This document shows positions 1 to 8,532 of a DNA stretch of 53,272 bases, piece by piece. A program made the position numbers and the translations under genes. The notes below the pieces were generated by a model, which saw nothing but the letters and a program-made list of their open reading frames with translations, did no database searches and was not told the DNA's origin. How positions within the stretch are numbered: the first letter of the stretch is position 1; every line of letters starts with the position of its first letter. Origin of the DNA: Sulfuricella sp035530375 (GTDB lineage Bacteria > Pseudomonadota > Gammaproteobacteria > Burkholderiales > Sulfuricellaceae); the NCBI GenBank assembly GCA_035530375.1, contig DATKUY010000001.1, forward strand, positions 1-53,272, in the 5' to 3' direction.

Positions 1-737
1 CGACGAAACACCAGCCCCGTTTTGCTGCCCCTCGACGAAGGAGATGGAAGCTGACCTTGACTTGTGTGGCGGGATTTACCCGAAGGGCGCAAGACATAAA
101 GGCCTCTTATGCGAACCCGAAGGGCGGGAGTTTTCCGGCGCTTGCGCTTTGCATAAGACGCCTTTATGTTAAACACCGCCACACACATAACCGGCGCAGC
201 CGACAACGCCCTGCCAGAACCCTGCGGGGGCGCTGCACGTTCAGGCTACCCATGCACCAGCAGCCTGCGAACGGCGAGCGCTTGATGGCGTAGCGGCCTC
301 ATGCGGAGCCATGAAGCGCGACGGCGTGAAGCGGCTGCGGCAACGGAGGGAAACCAGCGTGTGACAGCGTGGAAGCCGATGGCGGTTTTTTGCCTTCGGC
401 GCTCTGTCCGATACCACTGCACTAGCCGACAGCGAACCGCAAGCCCTTGGCGAGGTTCTTTTCGCGAAGGGCGCAGTGGTGAGGTGGCGGCGGGAACGGA
501 GCGGACACACTCGGAGCGGAGCTATAAGCAGAGGGCAGTTTCATCGCCTTCTGCGCTCTGTCCGACACCACTGCGATAGCGAAGGCGCGGGGCTTGCGGG
601 GTTTATTGCAAGCGCCGTGACTGAGCGGTCAACGGAAGAGTTTGAGGGGGCTGCTACGGGAATCGCTGATGCCGGTTAAATCGCCTAGCAATTTTCTGGT
701 TTACCCCTAGGTTTACCCCTAGACAGATAAAAAGAAA
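1..737. other. Gene-free, repeat-containing region
   Basis: No convincing protein gene is seen here; the short open frames overlap each other on both strands and resemble nothing I know. The stretch contains a large imperfect inverted repeat (63-185), a 22-base near-identical direct repeat (398-419 and 554-575, starting gcgctctgtccga), and a 12-base tandem repeat of ggtttaccccta just before the tRNA terminator. The composition and the position facing the 3' end of tRNA-Arg suggest the edge of a mobile or decayed element, but no integrase or transposase is visible, so this is inference. Confidence 0.5.
63..185. repeat. Large imperfect inverted repeat (long hairpin)
   Basis: Outer arms tgtgtggcgg (63-72) and ccgccacaca (176-185) are exact 10-base reverse complements. 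Inner arms 95-112 (cataaaggcctcttatgc) and 151-168 pair at 17 of 18 positions around a GC-rich loop. The nested shape resembles a recombination-site or transposon-end structure, but I cannot assign it to a family from sequence alone. Confidence 0.6.
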
Positions 738-769
738 AATGGCTTGCAACCGTTAAGCTGCAAGCCATT
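738..769 (-). terminator. Rho-independent terminator after the tRNA genes
   Basis: On the minus strand an 11-bp stem (aatggcttgca, positions 759-769 paired with 738-748) encloses a 10-base loop and is followed by a T-rich tract (TTTTTCTTTTTAT). It lies about 10 bases beyond the 3' CCA of tRNA-Arg, so it most likely ends the tRNA-Ser/tRNA-Arg transcript. Confidence 0.8.
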
Positions 770-777
770 GTCTTTAT

Positions 778-854
778 TGGTGCGCCCGAAGAGATTCGAA
801 CTCCTGACCCCTTGGTTCGTAGCCAAGTACTCTATCCAGCTGAGCTACGGGCGC
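778..854 (-). tRNA. tRNA-Arg (anticodon ACG)
   Basis: Read on the minus strand, the acceptor stem GCGCCCG pairs with CGGGCGC and is followed by an encoded CCA. The anticodon stem CTTGG/CCAAG encloses the loop CTACGAA, giving anticodon ACG. The T arm contains GTTCGAATC. Length is 77 bases including CCA. Probably co-transcribed with the upstream tRNA-Ser at 898-990. Confidence 0.95.
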
Positions 855-897
855 ATTGCGAAGGCGGCATTGTAAACAAAACTCCGCTATCGCGCAA

Positions 898-990
898 TGG
901 CGGAGAGAGAGGGATTCGAACCCTCGGTGAGGCAATAAACCCCACGCTCCCTTAGCAGGGGAGTACCTTCGACCACTCGGCCATCTCTCC
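898..990 (-). tRNA. tRNA-Ser (anticodon GCT)
   Basis: Read on the minus strand, the acceptor stem GGAGAGA pairs with TCTCTCC, with encoded CCA. The anticodon stem CTCCC/GGGAG encloses CTGCTAA, giving GCT. The long variable arm (GCGTGGGG...CCTCACC) is typical of serine tRNAs. Length is 93 bases. Confidence 0.95.
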
Positions 991-1034
991 GAAGTGCGCT
1001 AGGATACCGTTTTGGGCCGAAAAGGTCAAACCGC

Positions 1035-2261
1035 TCAGGCCGCCTGTTCTAGATTAAACGCCTTGTGCAGCACGCGAACAGCCAGCTCCATATATTTCTC
1101 GTCGATCACCACCGAAATTTTGATCTCGGAGGTAGAAATCATCTGGATATTGATCCCCTCTTCCGCCAGAGTCCTGAACATGGTGCTGGCGATTCCTGCA
1201 TGGGAGCGCATGCCGACACCAATCACGGAAACCTTGGCAATGCGGTCATCACCAGAGATTTCGCGAGCGCCGATGTGGGACTGCACCCCTTTCAGGACTT
1301 CCAGCGCTTTCTTGAACTCGTTGCGGTGGACGGTAAAGGTAAAGTCGGTAGTGCCGTCTGCGCCGACGTTCTGAATGATCATGTCGACGTCGATATTTGC
1401 TTCGCCAACCGGCCCGAGTATCTGGTAGGCAATACCGGGGCGATCCGGCACACCAAGCACGGTGATTTTTGCTTCATCGCGGTTGAATGCGATACCCGAA
1501 ATAATTGCTTGTTCCATGTTGTCTTCTTCCTCAAAGGTGATCAGGGTGCCTTCGCCTTCATCATCGAAGCTGGAAAGCACGCGCAGCTTGACTTTGTATT
1601 TGCCGGCGAACTCCACCGAGCGGATTTGCAGCACCTTGGAGCCGAGGCTCGCCATTTCCAGCATTTCCTCGAAAGTGATGGTCTTGAGCCGGCGTGCTTC
1701 TGGCACGACGCGGGGATCGGTAGTGTAAACGCCATCCACGTCAGTATAGATCTGGCACTCATCGGCCTTCAGCGCCGCTGCCAGCGCCACGCCGGTGGTA
1801 TCGGAGCCGCCGCGCCCAAGAGTGGTGATATTGCCTTTCTCGTCCACGCCCTGGAAGCCTGCCACCACGACCACGTAACCTGCATTCAGGTCGGCGCGTA
1901 TATTGTGTTCCTCAATGTCGAGGATGCGCGCTTTGGTGTGGGCGCCGTCGGTGACGATCTTGACCTGCGAGCCGGTATAACTCCTGGCTTTCAACCCAAG
2001 TTCCATCAGCGCCATGGACAGCAGGGCAATCGTCACCTGCTCGCCGGTGGAAAGTAGCACGTCCATTTCGCGCGAATCAGGATTGGGTTGCATTTCCTTT
2101 GCCAGGGCAACCAGGCGGTTGGTCTCCCCGCTCATGGCGGAAACCACAACCACGACCTGATGACCGAGCATCTTGAATTTTGCTACACGCTGGGCAACAT
2201 TCGCTATTCGTTCGGGGGTTCCGACCGACGTGCCGCCATATTTCTGAACAATCAGTGCCAT
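1035..2261 (-). CDS. lysC: Aspartate kinase LysC
   Basis: Phosphorylates aspartate, the first step to lysine, threonine and methionine. The protein (408 residues) starts with MALIVQKYGGTSVG, the nucleotide-binding signature of monofunctional aspartokinases. The amino-acid kinase domain fills about residues 1-245 (TTLGRGGSDTTGVALAAAL is the aspartate/ATP site), followed by two ACT domains (about 265-400) that bind the feedback inhibitors. I chose the ATG at 2261 because the family begins there; the open frame runs 45 codons further upstream without family-like sequence. This is a housekeeping gene unrelated to the nif genes and is followed at once by the two tRNA genes on the same strand. Confidence 0.95.
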   Translation of the reverse strand: MALIVQKYGGTSVGTPERIANVAQRVAKFKMLGHQVVVVVSAMSGETNRLVALAKEMQPNPDSREMDVLLSTGEQVTIALLSMALMELGLKARSYTGSQVKIVTDGAHTKARILDIEEHNIRADLNAGYVVVVAGFQGVDEKGNITTLGRGGSDTTGVALAAALKADECQIYTDVDGVYTTDPRVVPEARRLKTITFEEMLEMASLGSKVLQIRSVEFAGKYKVKLRVLSSFDDEGEGTLITFEEEDNMEQAIISGIAFNRDEAKITVLGVPDRPGIAYQILGPVGEANIDVDMIIQNVGADGTTDFTFTVHRNEFKKALEVLKGVQSHIGAREISGDDRIAKVSVIGVGMRSHAGIASTMFRTLAEEGINIQMISTSEIKISVVIDEKYMELAVRVLHKAFNLEQAA

Positions 2262-2518
2262 TGCACACCTGCAAAAAATTGATGATTTTAATGCAATTAT
2301 GGGAAGATGACGAGTCCATGGCAAATTTCCGCCAAAAAGCCTGAGAATAATCAGGATATCCCGGCAAAAAATAATCAGAACTTTCCGGCGAGTCAAATGT
2401 CATTAAATTTATGTAGTTTTAAAGATAATCATGGTAGAATTTCATGAGCACACTAAGGGATTCCCCTAGAGGTAAATAAGGGTTTTATATAAGGCTTAAC
2501 GATTAAGGTAGACTAACC

Positions 2519-2833
2519 ATGAATGCCAACACCATGAAATTATTTGATAAAATCTCTGATCCACGGGAAATTCGGCGCAAGCTCGGGCTGAATCAACAAG
2601 AGTTCTGGACCCAGATCGGCGTTACGCAAAGTGGCGGTTCCCGCTATGAAAGCGGCCGCAACATGCCGAAACCGGTGAGGGAGTTGTTGCGCCTGGTGCA
2701 TGTGGAGCAAATCGACTTGGCACGGGTCAAGAAAGAAGACTTTGAAGTCGTCAGCTTCATGAAGGCCGAACATCCGGATTTGTACAAAAGCCTGAAAAAA
2801 GAAGTTCGCGCCAAGAATAAAAGAGCAGCCTGA
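2519..2833 (+). CDS. Small HTH (XRE-like) protein
   Basis: A 104-residue protein with a Cro/C1-type helix-turn-helix at about residues 15-65: EIRRKLGLNQQEFWTQIGVTQSGGSRYESGR matches the helix-turn-helix core, with the usual Q-x3-W/F and S-R-Y-E pattern. The C-terminal 40 residues are charged (KKEVRAKNKRAA at the end). The target is unknown. It is preceded by an AT-rich 250-base spacer, has no operon partner on its strand, and converges on the radical SAM gene. A DNA-binding regulator is likely; an antitoxin is less likely because no toxin partner is adjacent. Confidence 0.75.
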   Translation: MNANTMKLFDKISDPREIRRKLGLNQQEFWTQIGVTQSGGSRYESGRNMPKPVRELLRLVHVEQIDLARVKKEDFEVVSFMKAEHPDLYKSLKKEVRAKNKRAA

Positions 2834-2846
2834 GTCGAGGTTCGGC

Positions 2847-3698
2847 CTAACCGTTCACCTTGACGGCAAGGCCCCTCGCCTCGATCTCTGCGGCGAAACT
2901 CAGCATCCATTCTTTCGGCAATGGCGACAGGTGCGTCGCGCCGGGTTGCATTGAGGGTCGCGCCAGGCCATATAACAGCACGCCCTGCAACGGCACGCCT
3001 TCAGCCCGCAATTTCCCGATGAAATTCAAATAGGCATCCCGTTCCGTCGCCACGGGAGCTTGCCCATCGAATGCAAAAACACAGGTTTGCAGCCAGGTCG
3101 GGCACAACAGTGCCGTTGCGCGCAAATTTTCCTGCATTTTCTGCACCGTCTGGCGGCTGCCATTGACCCGGCGCATCCCCTCGGCGGTGGCGCTGTCCAG
3201 CTTGAACCATACCTCTCCGCCAAGCCGCGCCATTGTCCTCAGCCCCGTCTTGACCTTGGGACGCTGAATCAGGCTGCCGTTGGTAATCAACAACAATTTG
3301 ACCTTCCCGATCAGGCTGAATTCCGCCATGATTTCGCCGATCAAGCCGACCACCTGATCGAATTCCCTGGCGCTGGTCGGCTCGCCGTTGCCGGACAGGG
3401 CAATATCGTTGAGCCGCCTCGCCTCGACCGGCACCCGCTGCTGCATGAAATCACCTTGCAGCAATTCCCGCAGAAAACCGCGCAATTCGCCCGCCAGCTT
3501 TTCCAGGTCGACTTCCGGCGCACTGCCACGCTTGAGATTGGGCACCTGGCAATAGATGCAGCGCCAGTTGCAGGCATTATTGGTGTTGAGATTGATACCC
3601 ACGGAGACACCGCCGGCGCGGCGCGAAACCACCGGGTAGATATAGGTCAGCCCCGCGCTGTCGCGGTCATGGTCGTGAACATTCAGTACATTGGACAT
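2847..3698 (-). CDS. Radical SAM protein
   Basis: A 283-residue radical SAM enzyme. The [4Fe-4S]/SAM motif C-x3-C-x2-C is visible as CNWRCIYC near residue 50, after GVSVGINLNTNNA. Downstream, ALSGNGEPTSA corresponds to the glycine-rich GGEP SAM-binding element. The ATG at 3698 (MSNVLNVHD) is chosen over an upstream in-frame start at 3794 because the added residues are not protein-like and would overlap queD's promoter. It diverges from queD, but its sequence is longer than QueE and looks different, so I do not call it QueE. Substrate unknown. Confidence 0.8.
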   Translation of the reverse strand: MSNVLNVHDHDRDSAGLTYIYPVVSRRAGGVSVGINLNTNNACNWRCIYCQVPNLKRGSAPEVDLEKLAGELRGFLRELLQGDFMQQRVPVEARRLNDIALSGNGEPTSAREFDQVVGLIGEIMAEFSLIGKVKLLLITNGSLIQRPKVKTGLRTMARLGGEVWFKLDSATAEGMRRVNGSRQTVQKMQENLRATALLCPTWLQTCVFAFDGQAPVATERDAYLNFIGKLRAEGVPLQGVLLYGLARPSMQPGATHLSPLPKEWMLSFAAEIEARGLAVKVNG

Positions 3699-3753
3699 GT
3701 GCCGGATTTTAAGGCTTAGCCATCCGGGGCGCCAACACAATTCAACGCGATGG

Positions 3754-3759
3754 TATAAT
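3754..3759 (+). promoter_or_regulatory. Possible -10 element for queD
   Basis: A perfect TATAAT lies about 38 bases before the queD ATG. No strong -35 hexamer is seen at the expected distance, so only the -10 box is supported. Confidence 0.4.
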
Positions 3760-3796
3760 CCACCGGGAATTGACCACTGCCCCAGGCACCCCAAAC

Positions 3797-4246
3797 ATGC
3801 TCGTCACGCGCAGACTCGAATTCGATGCCGGCCATCGCATCCCGCACCATAAAAGCCAGTGCCGCCATCTACATGGCCATCGCTACGCCATCGAAATCAG
3901 CCTTTCCGGCAGCGTCATCAATACGCCCGGCGCGTCGGAAGAAGGCATGGTGATGGATTATTCCGACATCAAGGCCATCGCCCAGAAGCACGTCATCGAG
4001 CCTTGGGACCACGCCTTCCTGGTGTATGCCGGCGATACTGCCGTCGCCGACTTCCTGGGTTCGCTCGAAGGGCACAAAACGGTCGTGCTCGACTGCATGC
4101 CCACCGCCGAGAACCTCGCCGCGCTGGCATTCCGGATTCTCGATCCGGCCTACCGCGACACCTATGGCAACAATCTGCGACTCGAACGGGTGCGCATCTA
4201 CGAAACGCCCAACAACTGGGCCGACGCGATAAGAGGCCAGATTTAA
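3797..4246 (+). CDS. queD: 6-carboxytetrahydropterin synthase QueD
   Basis: Converts dihydroneopterin triphosphate to 6-carboxy-tetrahydropterin in queuosine biosynthesis. In the 149-residue protein the Zn-binding His residues are visible: FDAGHRI (about 11-17) and the pair in CRHLHGH (about 24-30). The catalytic E-R pair appears in the C-terminal half (LERVRIYETP). A TTG 27 bases upstream could extend it, but ATG 3797 gives the usual MLVTRRLEFDAGH start. It is alone on its strand and not linked to nitrogen fixation. Confidence 0.9.
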   Translation: MLVTRRLEFDAGHRIPHHKSQCRHLHGHRYAIEISLSGSVINTPGASEEGMVMDYSDIKAIAQKHVIEPWDHAFLVYAGDTAVADFLGSLEGHKTVVLDCMPTAENLAALAFRILDPAYRDTYGNNLRLERVRIYETPNNWADAIRGQI

Positions 4247-4277
4247 CCGGCACAGGCCGGGCCCTGCGAACGGGAAT

Positions 4278-4604
4278 CTACCCCCAGATTTCCGGCGGTA
4301 CGCTGAGCCGCTCCACCGGCACATCGCCCAACAGATGCTCGTCGATAATCACGGCGACGTCCTCCTTGGTAACCTTGCCGTACATCACGCCCTCCGGGTA
4401 GACCAGCACGCTCGGCCCGGAACCGCACGGACCGATGCAGCCGGTCATCGTGAGTCGGAATTTCTCGCCCAGGTTGCGCTTCTGGAACTCGAACATGAAC
4501 TCGTCCAGCACATCGCCGCAACCGTTCTGGCTGCAGGAGCCGCGTGGATGGCCTGGGCCGCGGTTCTGGGTACAAACAAAGACGTGTTTCAAAGGTTTTG
4601 CCAT
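4278..4604 (-). CDS. Thioredoxin-like [2Fe-2S] ferredoxin
   Basis: A 108-residue ferredoxin of the thioredoxin-fold (Shethna protein I / Aquifex Fd4) type. The cluster cysteines are Cys11, Cys24, Cys56 and Cys60, the last two in GCIGPC; Cys29 is extra. Such ferredoxins are common in nif clusters, where they are thought to donate electrons or stabilise nitrogenase, but the exact role is not shown by sequence. It is the last gene of the nifV-nifW-fixABCX run, separated from fixX by an inverted-repeat spacer (4624-4737), so it may be expressed at a different level. Confidence 0.85.
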   Translation of the reverse strand: MAKPLKHVFVCTQNRGPGHPRGSCSQNGCGDVLDEFMFEFQKRNLGEKFRLTMTGCIGPCGSGPSVLVYPEGVMYGKVTKEDVAVIIDEHLLGDVPVERLSVPPEIWG

Positions 4605-4623
4605 GATTTTAGATTCCGAAAAT

Positions 4624-4737
4624 TAACCACGAATGACACGAATTAAGCACGAATGCACACAAATGAAATCTCCTTGGTATCTGGTTGGTGAACAATGTCA
4701 CAATCATTCGTGAACATTCGTGTCCATTCGTGGTGAA
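4624..4737. repeat. Intergenic inverted repeat, family B (cacgaat units)
   Basis: The spacer between fixX and the ferredoxin gene. The left arm carries three cacgaat-type units (accacgaat, cacgaat, gcacgaat) and the right arm carries their reverse complements (cattcgtg, cattcgtg, cattcgtggt). It can fold into one long hairpin in the operon transcript. Related units occur at 8405-8521 and 46785-46908. Confidence 0.65.
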
Positions 4738-4743
4738 GTTTTT

Positions 4744-5034
4744 TTACCCGAACTTGAACAATATCCCGTAGCCGCCGCGCGGGTACTCCCAGTCCACGTT
4801 ACGGTAATCGTCGCAGATAATGCGGCAAGTACCGCATTCCAGGCAGCCATCGGCGATCAGTACCACCTTGCCGTTGCCTTCCAGGGTGTAGCAGCCCGCC
4901 GGGCAACAGACGGTACATTGCCGGGTCTTGCACTCGTACTCGCAAACGTCCGGCTTGACGATCTTGACGTGAGGCCGCTCGGCATCCACCCGGTAGCGGT
5001 TCTGGAACAGTTTTTCTTCGACTTTGACGATCAT
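4744..5034 (-). CDS. fixX: Ferredoxin-like protein FixX
   Basis: The iron-sulfur subunit of the FixABCX flavin-based electron-bifurcating complex, which passes low-potential electrons from NADH oxidation towards nitrogenase. The 96-residue protein has a [4Fe-4S] motif C-x2-C-x2-C-x3-C at Cys64, 67, 70 and 74 (DGCLECGTCRIIC) and a Cys-rich segment at 31-48. The ATG at 5034 overlaps the fixC stop (ATGA) and has an ideal GGAGGG ribosome site 8 bases upstream, so it is preferred to the in-frame start at 5049. Coupled to fixC. Confidence 0.95.
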   Translation of the reverse strand: MIVKVEEKLFQNRYRVDAERPHVKIVKPDVCEYECKTRQCTVCCPAGCYTLEGNGKVVLIADGCLECGTCRIICDDYRNVDWEYPRGGYGILFKFG

Positions 5035-6332
5035 CTGAAAGCCCTCCAAAGCTTGTATGCATCACCCATCAACCCGAACAGCGAACGCTTCTGGCGGAAG
5101 CTGGAAAAAATCGCGCGCTCCTTGGTCTTCTTATCCACGCCGTCCACATGCAGCATGGAGTGGGCGGAACGGTTGACCAGCTCCGGGTAAGTGGTAAAGA
5201 ACTGGCGATTTTCGTGAAAAATCTCCGGCATTTCCTGGTATTTTTTCAAATCCTTCATGACGAAGCTGTCGTCCAGCTTGCCGCGATATACAGCCAGGTT
5301 CGCCGCCGACATCGGCTTGCCCGCCTTGATCAGATCGATCACTGTTTCCGCCGCTATCCGTCCTGTGGTCATCGCCAGGTTGGAGCCCTCGCGGTGCACC
5401 GCATTGACGAACATGCCGGAATCGCCGACGATCATCCAGCCGTCACCGTAGATTTGGGGAATCGCCTTGTAGCCCCCTTCCGGAATCAGGTGGGCGGTGT
5501 ATTCTTTCATCTCCCCGCCGGCCAGCAGCGGTTTGATCGAGGGATGGCTCTTCATCTCTTCCAGCAAGGCATAGGGAGTGGTTTTCTGCTCCTTGAAATC
5601 GGACAGCATGCAGCCCACGCCGACGGCGATGGACTCGCGGTTGGTGTAGAGAAAGCCGGTACCCATCATGCCCTGGGTGATTTTGCCGAACAGCTCGATC
5701 ACCACGCCCTCTTCTTCGCCGATGTTGAAGCGCTCCTGCAAGATTTCCTGCGGCAGGAAGTGAATTTCCTTAACCGCCAGCGCCACGTTTTTCGGCTCCA
5801 GCTCCGGGTGAAACTCGGCCTTCTTGGCCAGCAGGGAATTCACCCCATCCGCCAGGATCACCACATCGGCGTAGATGCTGCCGCCATCACGATCCACCTG
5901 TACCCCGACCACCCGGTTACTTTCGTCGCGCAACAGTTCTGTCACCGTGGTTTCGCAGATCACCAGGGCGCCAGCCTCCTGCACCTTGCCCGAAAACCAC
6001 TTGTCGAACTGCGCGCGGATGATGGTGTAGCGATTGAACGGCTCCTTGTTGAAGCCGTCTGAGCGGTAGTGAGTACCGACAAAGGAATCGTCGTCCAGCA
6101 CCCACATGCGCTGCTCGATGATGTGGCGTTCCAGCGGCGCATCATCGCGAAAATCAGGAATGATCTTCTCCAGCGCATCGGCATAGAGGATCGCGCCCTG
6201 CACATTCTTGGACCCGGCGCTCTCCCCGCGCTCCAGCTGCAGCACGTTCAGCCCGGCCTTGACCATGGTATAGGCAGCGGCATTGCCGGAAGGCCCGGCA
6301 CCGACCACGATGGCATCGAATTTTTCACTCAT
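5031..6332 (-). CDS. fixC: FixC flavoprotein (ETF-quinone oxidoreductase family)
   Basis: The 433-residue FAD subunit of FixABCX, related to ETF:quinone oxidoreductase; it carries electrons to FixX and the quinone pool at the membrane. The N-terminal dinucleotide fold is clear (DAIVVGAGPSGNAAA, about residues 6-20), as is the second FAD motif (IVGDSGMFVNAVHREGSNLAM, about 290-310). The ATG at 6332 has GGAGG 7 bases upstream; a start at 6350 would place the ribosome site inside the gene. Downstream it overlaps fixX; upstream, a hairpin repeat (6361-6424) separates it from fixB. Confidence 0.95.
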   Translation of the reverse strand: MSEKFDAIVVGAGPSGNAAAYTMVKAGLNVLQLERGESAGSKNVQGAILYADALEKIIPDFRDDAPLERHIIEQRMWVLDDDSFVGTHYRSDGFNKEPFNRYTIIRAQFDKWFSGKVQEAGALVICETTVTELLRDESNRVVGVQVDRDGGSIYADVVILADGVNSLLAKKAEFHPELEPKNVALAVKEIHFLPQEILQERFNIGEEEGVVIELFGKITQGMMGTGFLYTNRESIAVGVGCMLSDFKEQKTTPYALLEEMKSHPSIKPLLAGGEMKEYTAHLIPEGGYKAIPQIYGDGWMIVGDSGMFVNAVHREGSNLAMTTGRIAAETVIDLIKAGKPMSAANLAVYRGKLDDSFVMKDLKKYQEMPEIFHENRQFFTTYPELVNRSAHSMLHVDGVDKKTKERAIFSSFRQKRSLFGLMGDAYKLWRAFR

Positions 6333-6360
6333 AATATCCTCCTGATTCAACTAATTTTTT

Positions 6361-6424
6361 ACCGCCGAGGCTCAGAGATAACAACCGCTTTTGTTCTTCT
6401 CTGCGTCTCTGCGCCTCGGCGGTT
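6361..6424. repeat. Intergenic inverted repeat, family A (ccgcagaggc type)
   Basis: The fixB/fixC spacer. The left arm accgccgaggctcagaga is nearly the reverse complement of the right arm tctctgcgcctcggcggt, with a short loop. It is a member of the family also seen at 18305, 26901, 28066, 29677 and 39308. Confidence 0.75.
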
Positions 6425-6427
6425 AAT

Positions 6428-7510
6428 TCATCCCGCTTTCCTCATCATCGCCAGCTTCTGCCGGAACGCCTCGGTCAGCGCCGGCAGGATGGTCATGGCG
6501 TTGCCGACGATACCGTAGGTGGCGAAGTCGAAAATCGGCGCATTCGGATCGTTGTTGATGGCGATGATCACGTCCGATGCATCCATCCCGACCCGGTGCT
6601 GGATCGCGCCGGAAATGCCGGCGGCGATATAGAGCTTGGGGCGCACGGTCTTGCCCGACTGCCCCACCTGCCGCTCCAGATCGACCCAGCCGGCCTGAAC
6701 TACGGGGCGGGATGCGCCCACTTCGGCGCCAAGCACCTGGGCCAAATCCCAGATCAACTGGAAGTTCTCAGGCTTCTTCATACCCCGCCCGCCAGACACG
6801 ATGATGTCGGCAAAGGCGAGCTGTGGCTTGTCCTGCATGGCATCCGGGATATATTCCAGCACCTTGGTGATGATGCTGCTCTCGGTCATCCCCAACGGAT
6901 GTTCGATCACCCGTCCGGTGCGGATTTCATCGCGCTCCGCCATCGCCATCACCCGTGGACGCACTGTTGCCATCTGCGGCCGGTAATTGAGGGTGACGAT
7001 GGTGCACAGCAGGCTGCCGCCGAAGGTGGGGCGGGTGGCAGCCATGCTACGGTTGTCAGGGTCGATGGTCAGAGCGGTACAGTCCGCGGTGAGGCCGGTC
7101 TGCAAGGTCGTCGCCACGCTGCCTGCCAAGTCGCGCCCCTGGGTGGTGGCCCCGAGCAGCAGGATTTCCGGCTGGTAGACATTCACCAGGTCAGTCATTC
7201 CCTGGACGAAGGGCTCGTTGCGATAATCCTTGAGAATCGCATCCTCCATCAGGTAGCACAGGTCGGCACCATGGAAAATCGCCTCGTCGCAGAACTGGCG
7301 GGTTTGTCCACCAGGTGCGCCCAGCACCACTCCGGCGAGCTCCACGCCGAGCATGTCGGCGAGCTTCCGCCCCTCGCCCATCAGTTCCCATGAAACCGGG
7401 TGAACCTGTCCGCGCTCATGCTCCACGAACACCCACACCCCCTTGTAGCCGGCAAGTTTGGGGTCGAGTTCAAATTTGCGTTTCTTTTTGGCCGGTGCTG
7501 CATCAGTCAT
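6428..7510 (-). CDS. fixB: Electron transfer flavoprotein alpha subunit FixB
   Basis: The 360-residue large ETF subunit of FixABCX. The C-terminal FAD-binding region is recognisable (VSGGRGMKKPENF, about residue 235, and the AAGISGAIQHRVGM / INNDPNAPIF segment, about 295-325). The N-terminal 25 residues are a basic extension (PAKKKRKFELDP) before the ETF fold (GVWVFVEHERGQ). ATG 7510 has AAAGGAA upstream. It forms the heterodimer with FixA, encoded 21 bases upstream. It lies in the nifV-sigma54 operon. Confidence 0.95.
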   Translation of the reverse strand: MTDAAPAKKKRKFELDPKLAGYKGVWVFVEHERGQVHPVSWELMGEGRKLADMLGVELAGVVLGAPGGQTRQFCDEAIFHGADLCYLMEDAILKDYRNEPFVQGMTDLVNVYQPEILLLGATTQGRDLAGSVATTLQTGLTADCTALTIDPDNRSMAATRPTFGGSLLCTIVTLNYRPQMATVRPRVMAMAERDEIRTGRVIEHPLGMTESSIITKVLEYIPDAMQDKPQLAFADIIVSGGRGMKKPENFQLIWDLAQVLGAEVGASRPVVQAGWVDLERQVGQSGKTVRPKLYIAAGISGAIQHRVGMDASDVIIAINNDPNAPIFDFATYGIVGNAMTILPALTEAFRQKLAMMRKAG

Positions 7511-7531
7511 GATCCATTCCTTTCGCTGAAA

Positions 7532-8374
7532 TCAGGCGCGCCTGGCGATTTCCTTTTCCACTGCCGGGAAGCGCGTAAACATCTTGGCCAATACCGTCAC
7601 GGCCATATCCTTGGGGTCACCGCTTTCCACCGCGATCATCTCGGCGCGCTCGGATTTCGGCGTCGGGGCGAACACCTTGCTCACCACCGTGGGCGAACCC
7701 TTGAGCCCGATCCTGGTGATATCCTCGATGCCGGCAGCGTCCTTGTCCCACACCTTGAGTTGATGGCGGGCCGCCCGGAACATGTTCGGCATGCTGGCGA
7801 AGCGCATCTGGTTGTTGCCCTCCAGCACCGTCACCAGGCAGGGCAGGCTGGTTTTCAGCAACTGCACGCCACCTTCGGCACGGCGCTCTACCACGATCTC
7901 ACTGGCTTCCGGCTTGACCGACACGATCTTCGAGACATAGGTCAGCAACTGCATCTCCAGACGCTTGGCCACGCCCGGACCGACCTGGGCGGTGTCGCCG
8001 TCGATGGTCTGCTTGCCGGTGAAAACCATGTCCACCGGCATGTTTTTCTGGATCTGGCGGATCGCAGAGGCCAATGCAAAGCTGGTCGCCAGCGTGTCGG
8101 CACCGGCAAAGGCGCGGTCGGTGATCAGGATCGCGTCGTCCGCGCCGAACGACAGTGCCTTGCGCAAGGCCGCCTCGGCTTGGGGCGGCCCCATGGTGAT
8201 CACGGTGACCGTACCGCCATACTTGTCCTTGAGGCGTAGCGCCTCTTCCAGCGCGAACAGGTCGTAGGGATTGATGATCGCCGGCACGCCCTGGCGCATG
8301 ATGGTATTGGTCACCGGATGGACGCGGATCTGTGCGCTGTCCGGAACCTGCTTGATACAAACGACGATATGCAT
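7532..8374 (-). CDS. fixA: Electron transfer flavoprotein beta subunit FixA
   Basis: The 280-residue small ETF subunit. It starts MHIVVCIKQVPDSAQIRV and has INPYDLFALEEALRLKD (about residues 35-51), the family hallmark. In bifurcating ETFs this subunit carries the FAD that splits NADH electrons; the sequence GADDAILITDRAFAGADTLATS belongs to its nucleotide site. It partners FixB. It follows nifW after a 158-base spacer that carries an inverted repeat (8405-8521). Confidence 0.95.
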   Translation of the reverse strand: MHIVVCIKQVPDSAQIRVHPVTNTIMRQGVPAIINPYDLFALEEALRLKDKYGGTVTVITMGPPQAEAALRKALSFGADDAILITDRAFAGADTLATSFALASAIRQIQKNMPVDMVFTGKQTIDGDTAQVGPGVAKRLEMQLLTYVSKIVSVKPEASEIVVERRAEGGVQLLKTSLPCLVTVLEGNNQMRFASMPNMFRAARHQLKVWDKDAAGIEDITRIGLKGSPTVVSKVFAPTPKSERAEMIAVESGDPKDMAVTVLAKMFTRFPAVEKEIARRA

Positions 8375-8404
8375 GGAAATTTCCTTTTACCCTAAATTCC
8401 GTTT

Positions 8405-8521
8405 TTATCCACGGATTAACACTGATTAAACGTAGTGTTACGAACAATCCATCTAACCAATTAAGGATAGGTTGCTCATCAAATAGGCTGCATTAATAAA
8501 CCGTGTGCAGCCGTGGCTAAA
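8405..8521. repeat. Intergenic inverted repeat, family B (ccacggat units)
   Basis: The nifW/fixA spacer. The left part reads ttatccacggattaacactgattaaa; the right part carries diverged complements (aaaccgtgtgcagccgtggctaaa). Pairing is weaker than in the other copies. It resembles the repeat at 46785-46908 more than the one at 4624. Confidence 0.55.
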
Positions 8522-8532
8522 CTATTTTTTGT

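Noticed and set aside
2847..3698. Radical SAM protein as QueE
   Set aside because: Although adjacent to queD, it is longer than QueE and its sequence around CNWRCIYC differs; kept as an unassigned radical SAM protein.
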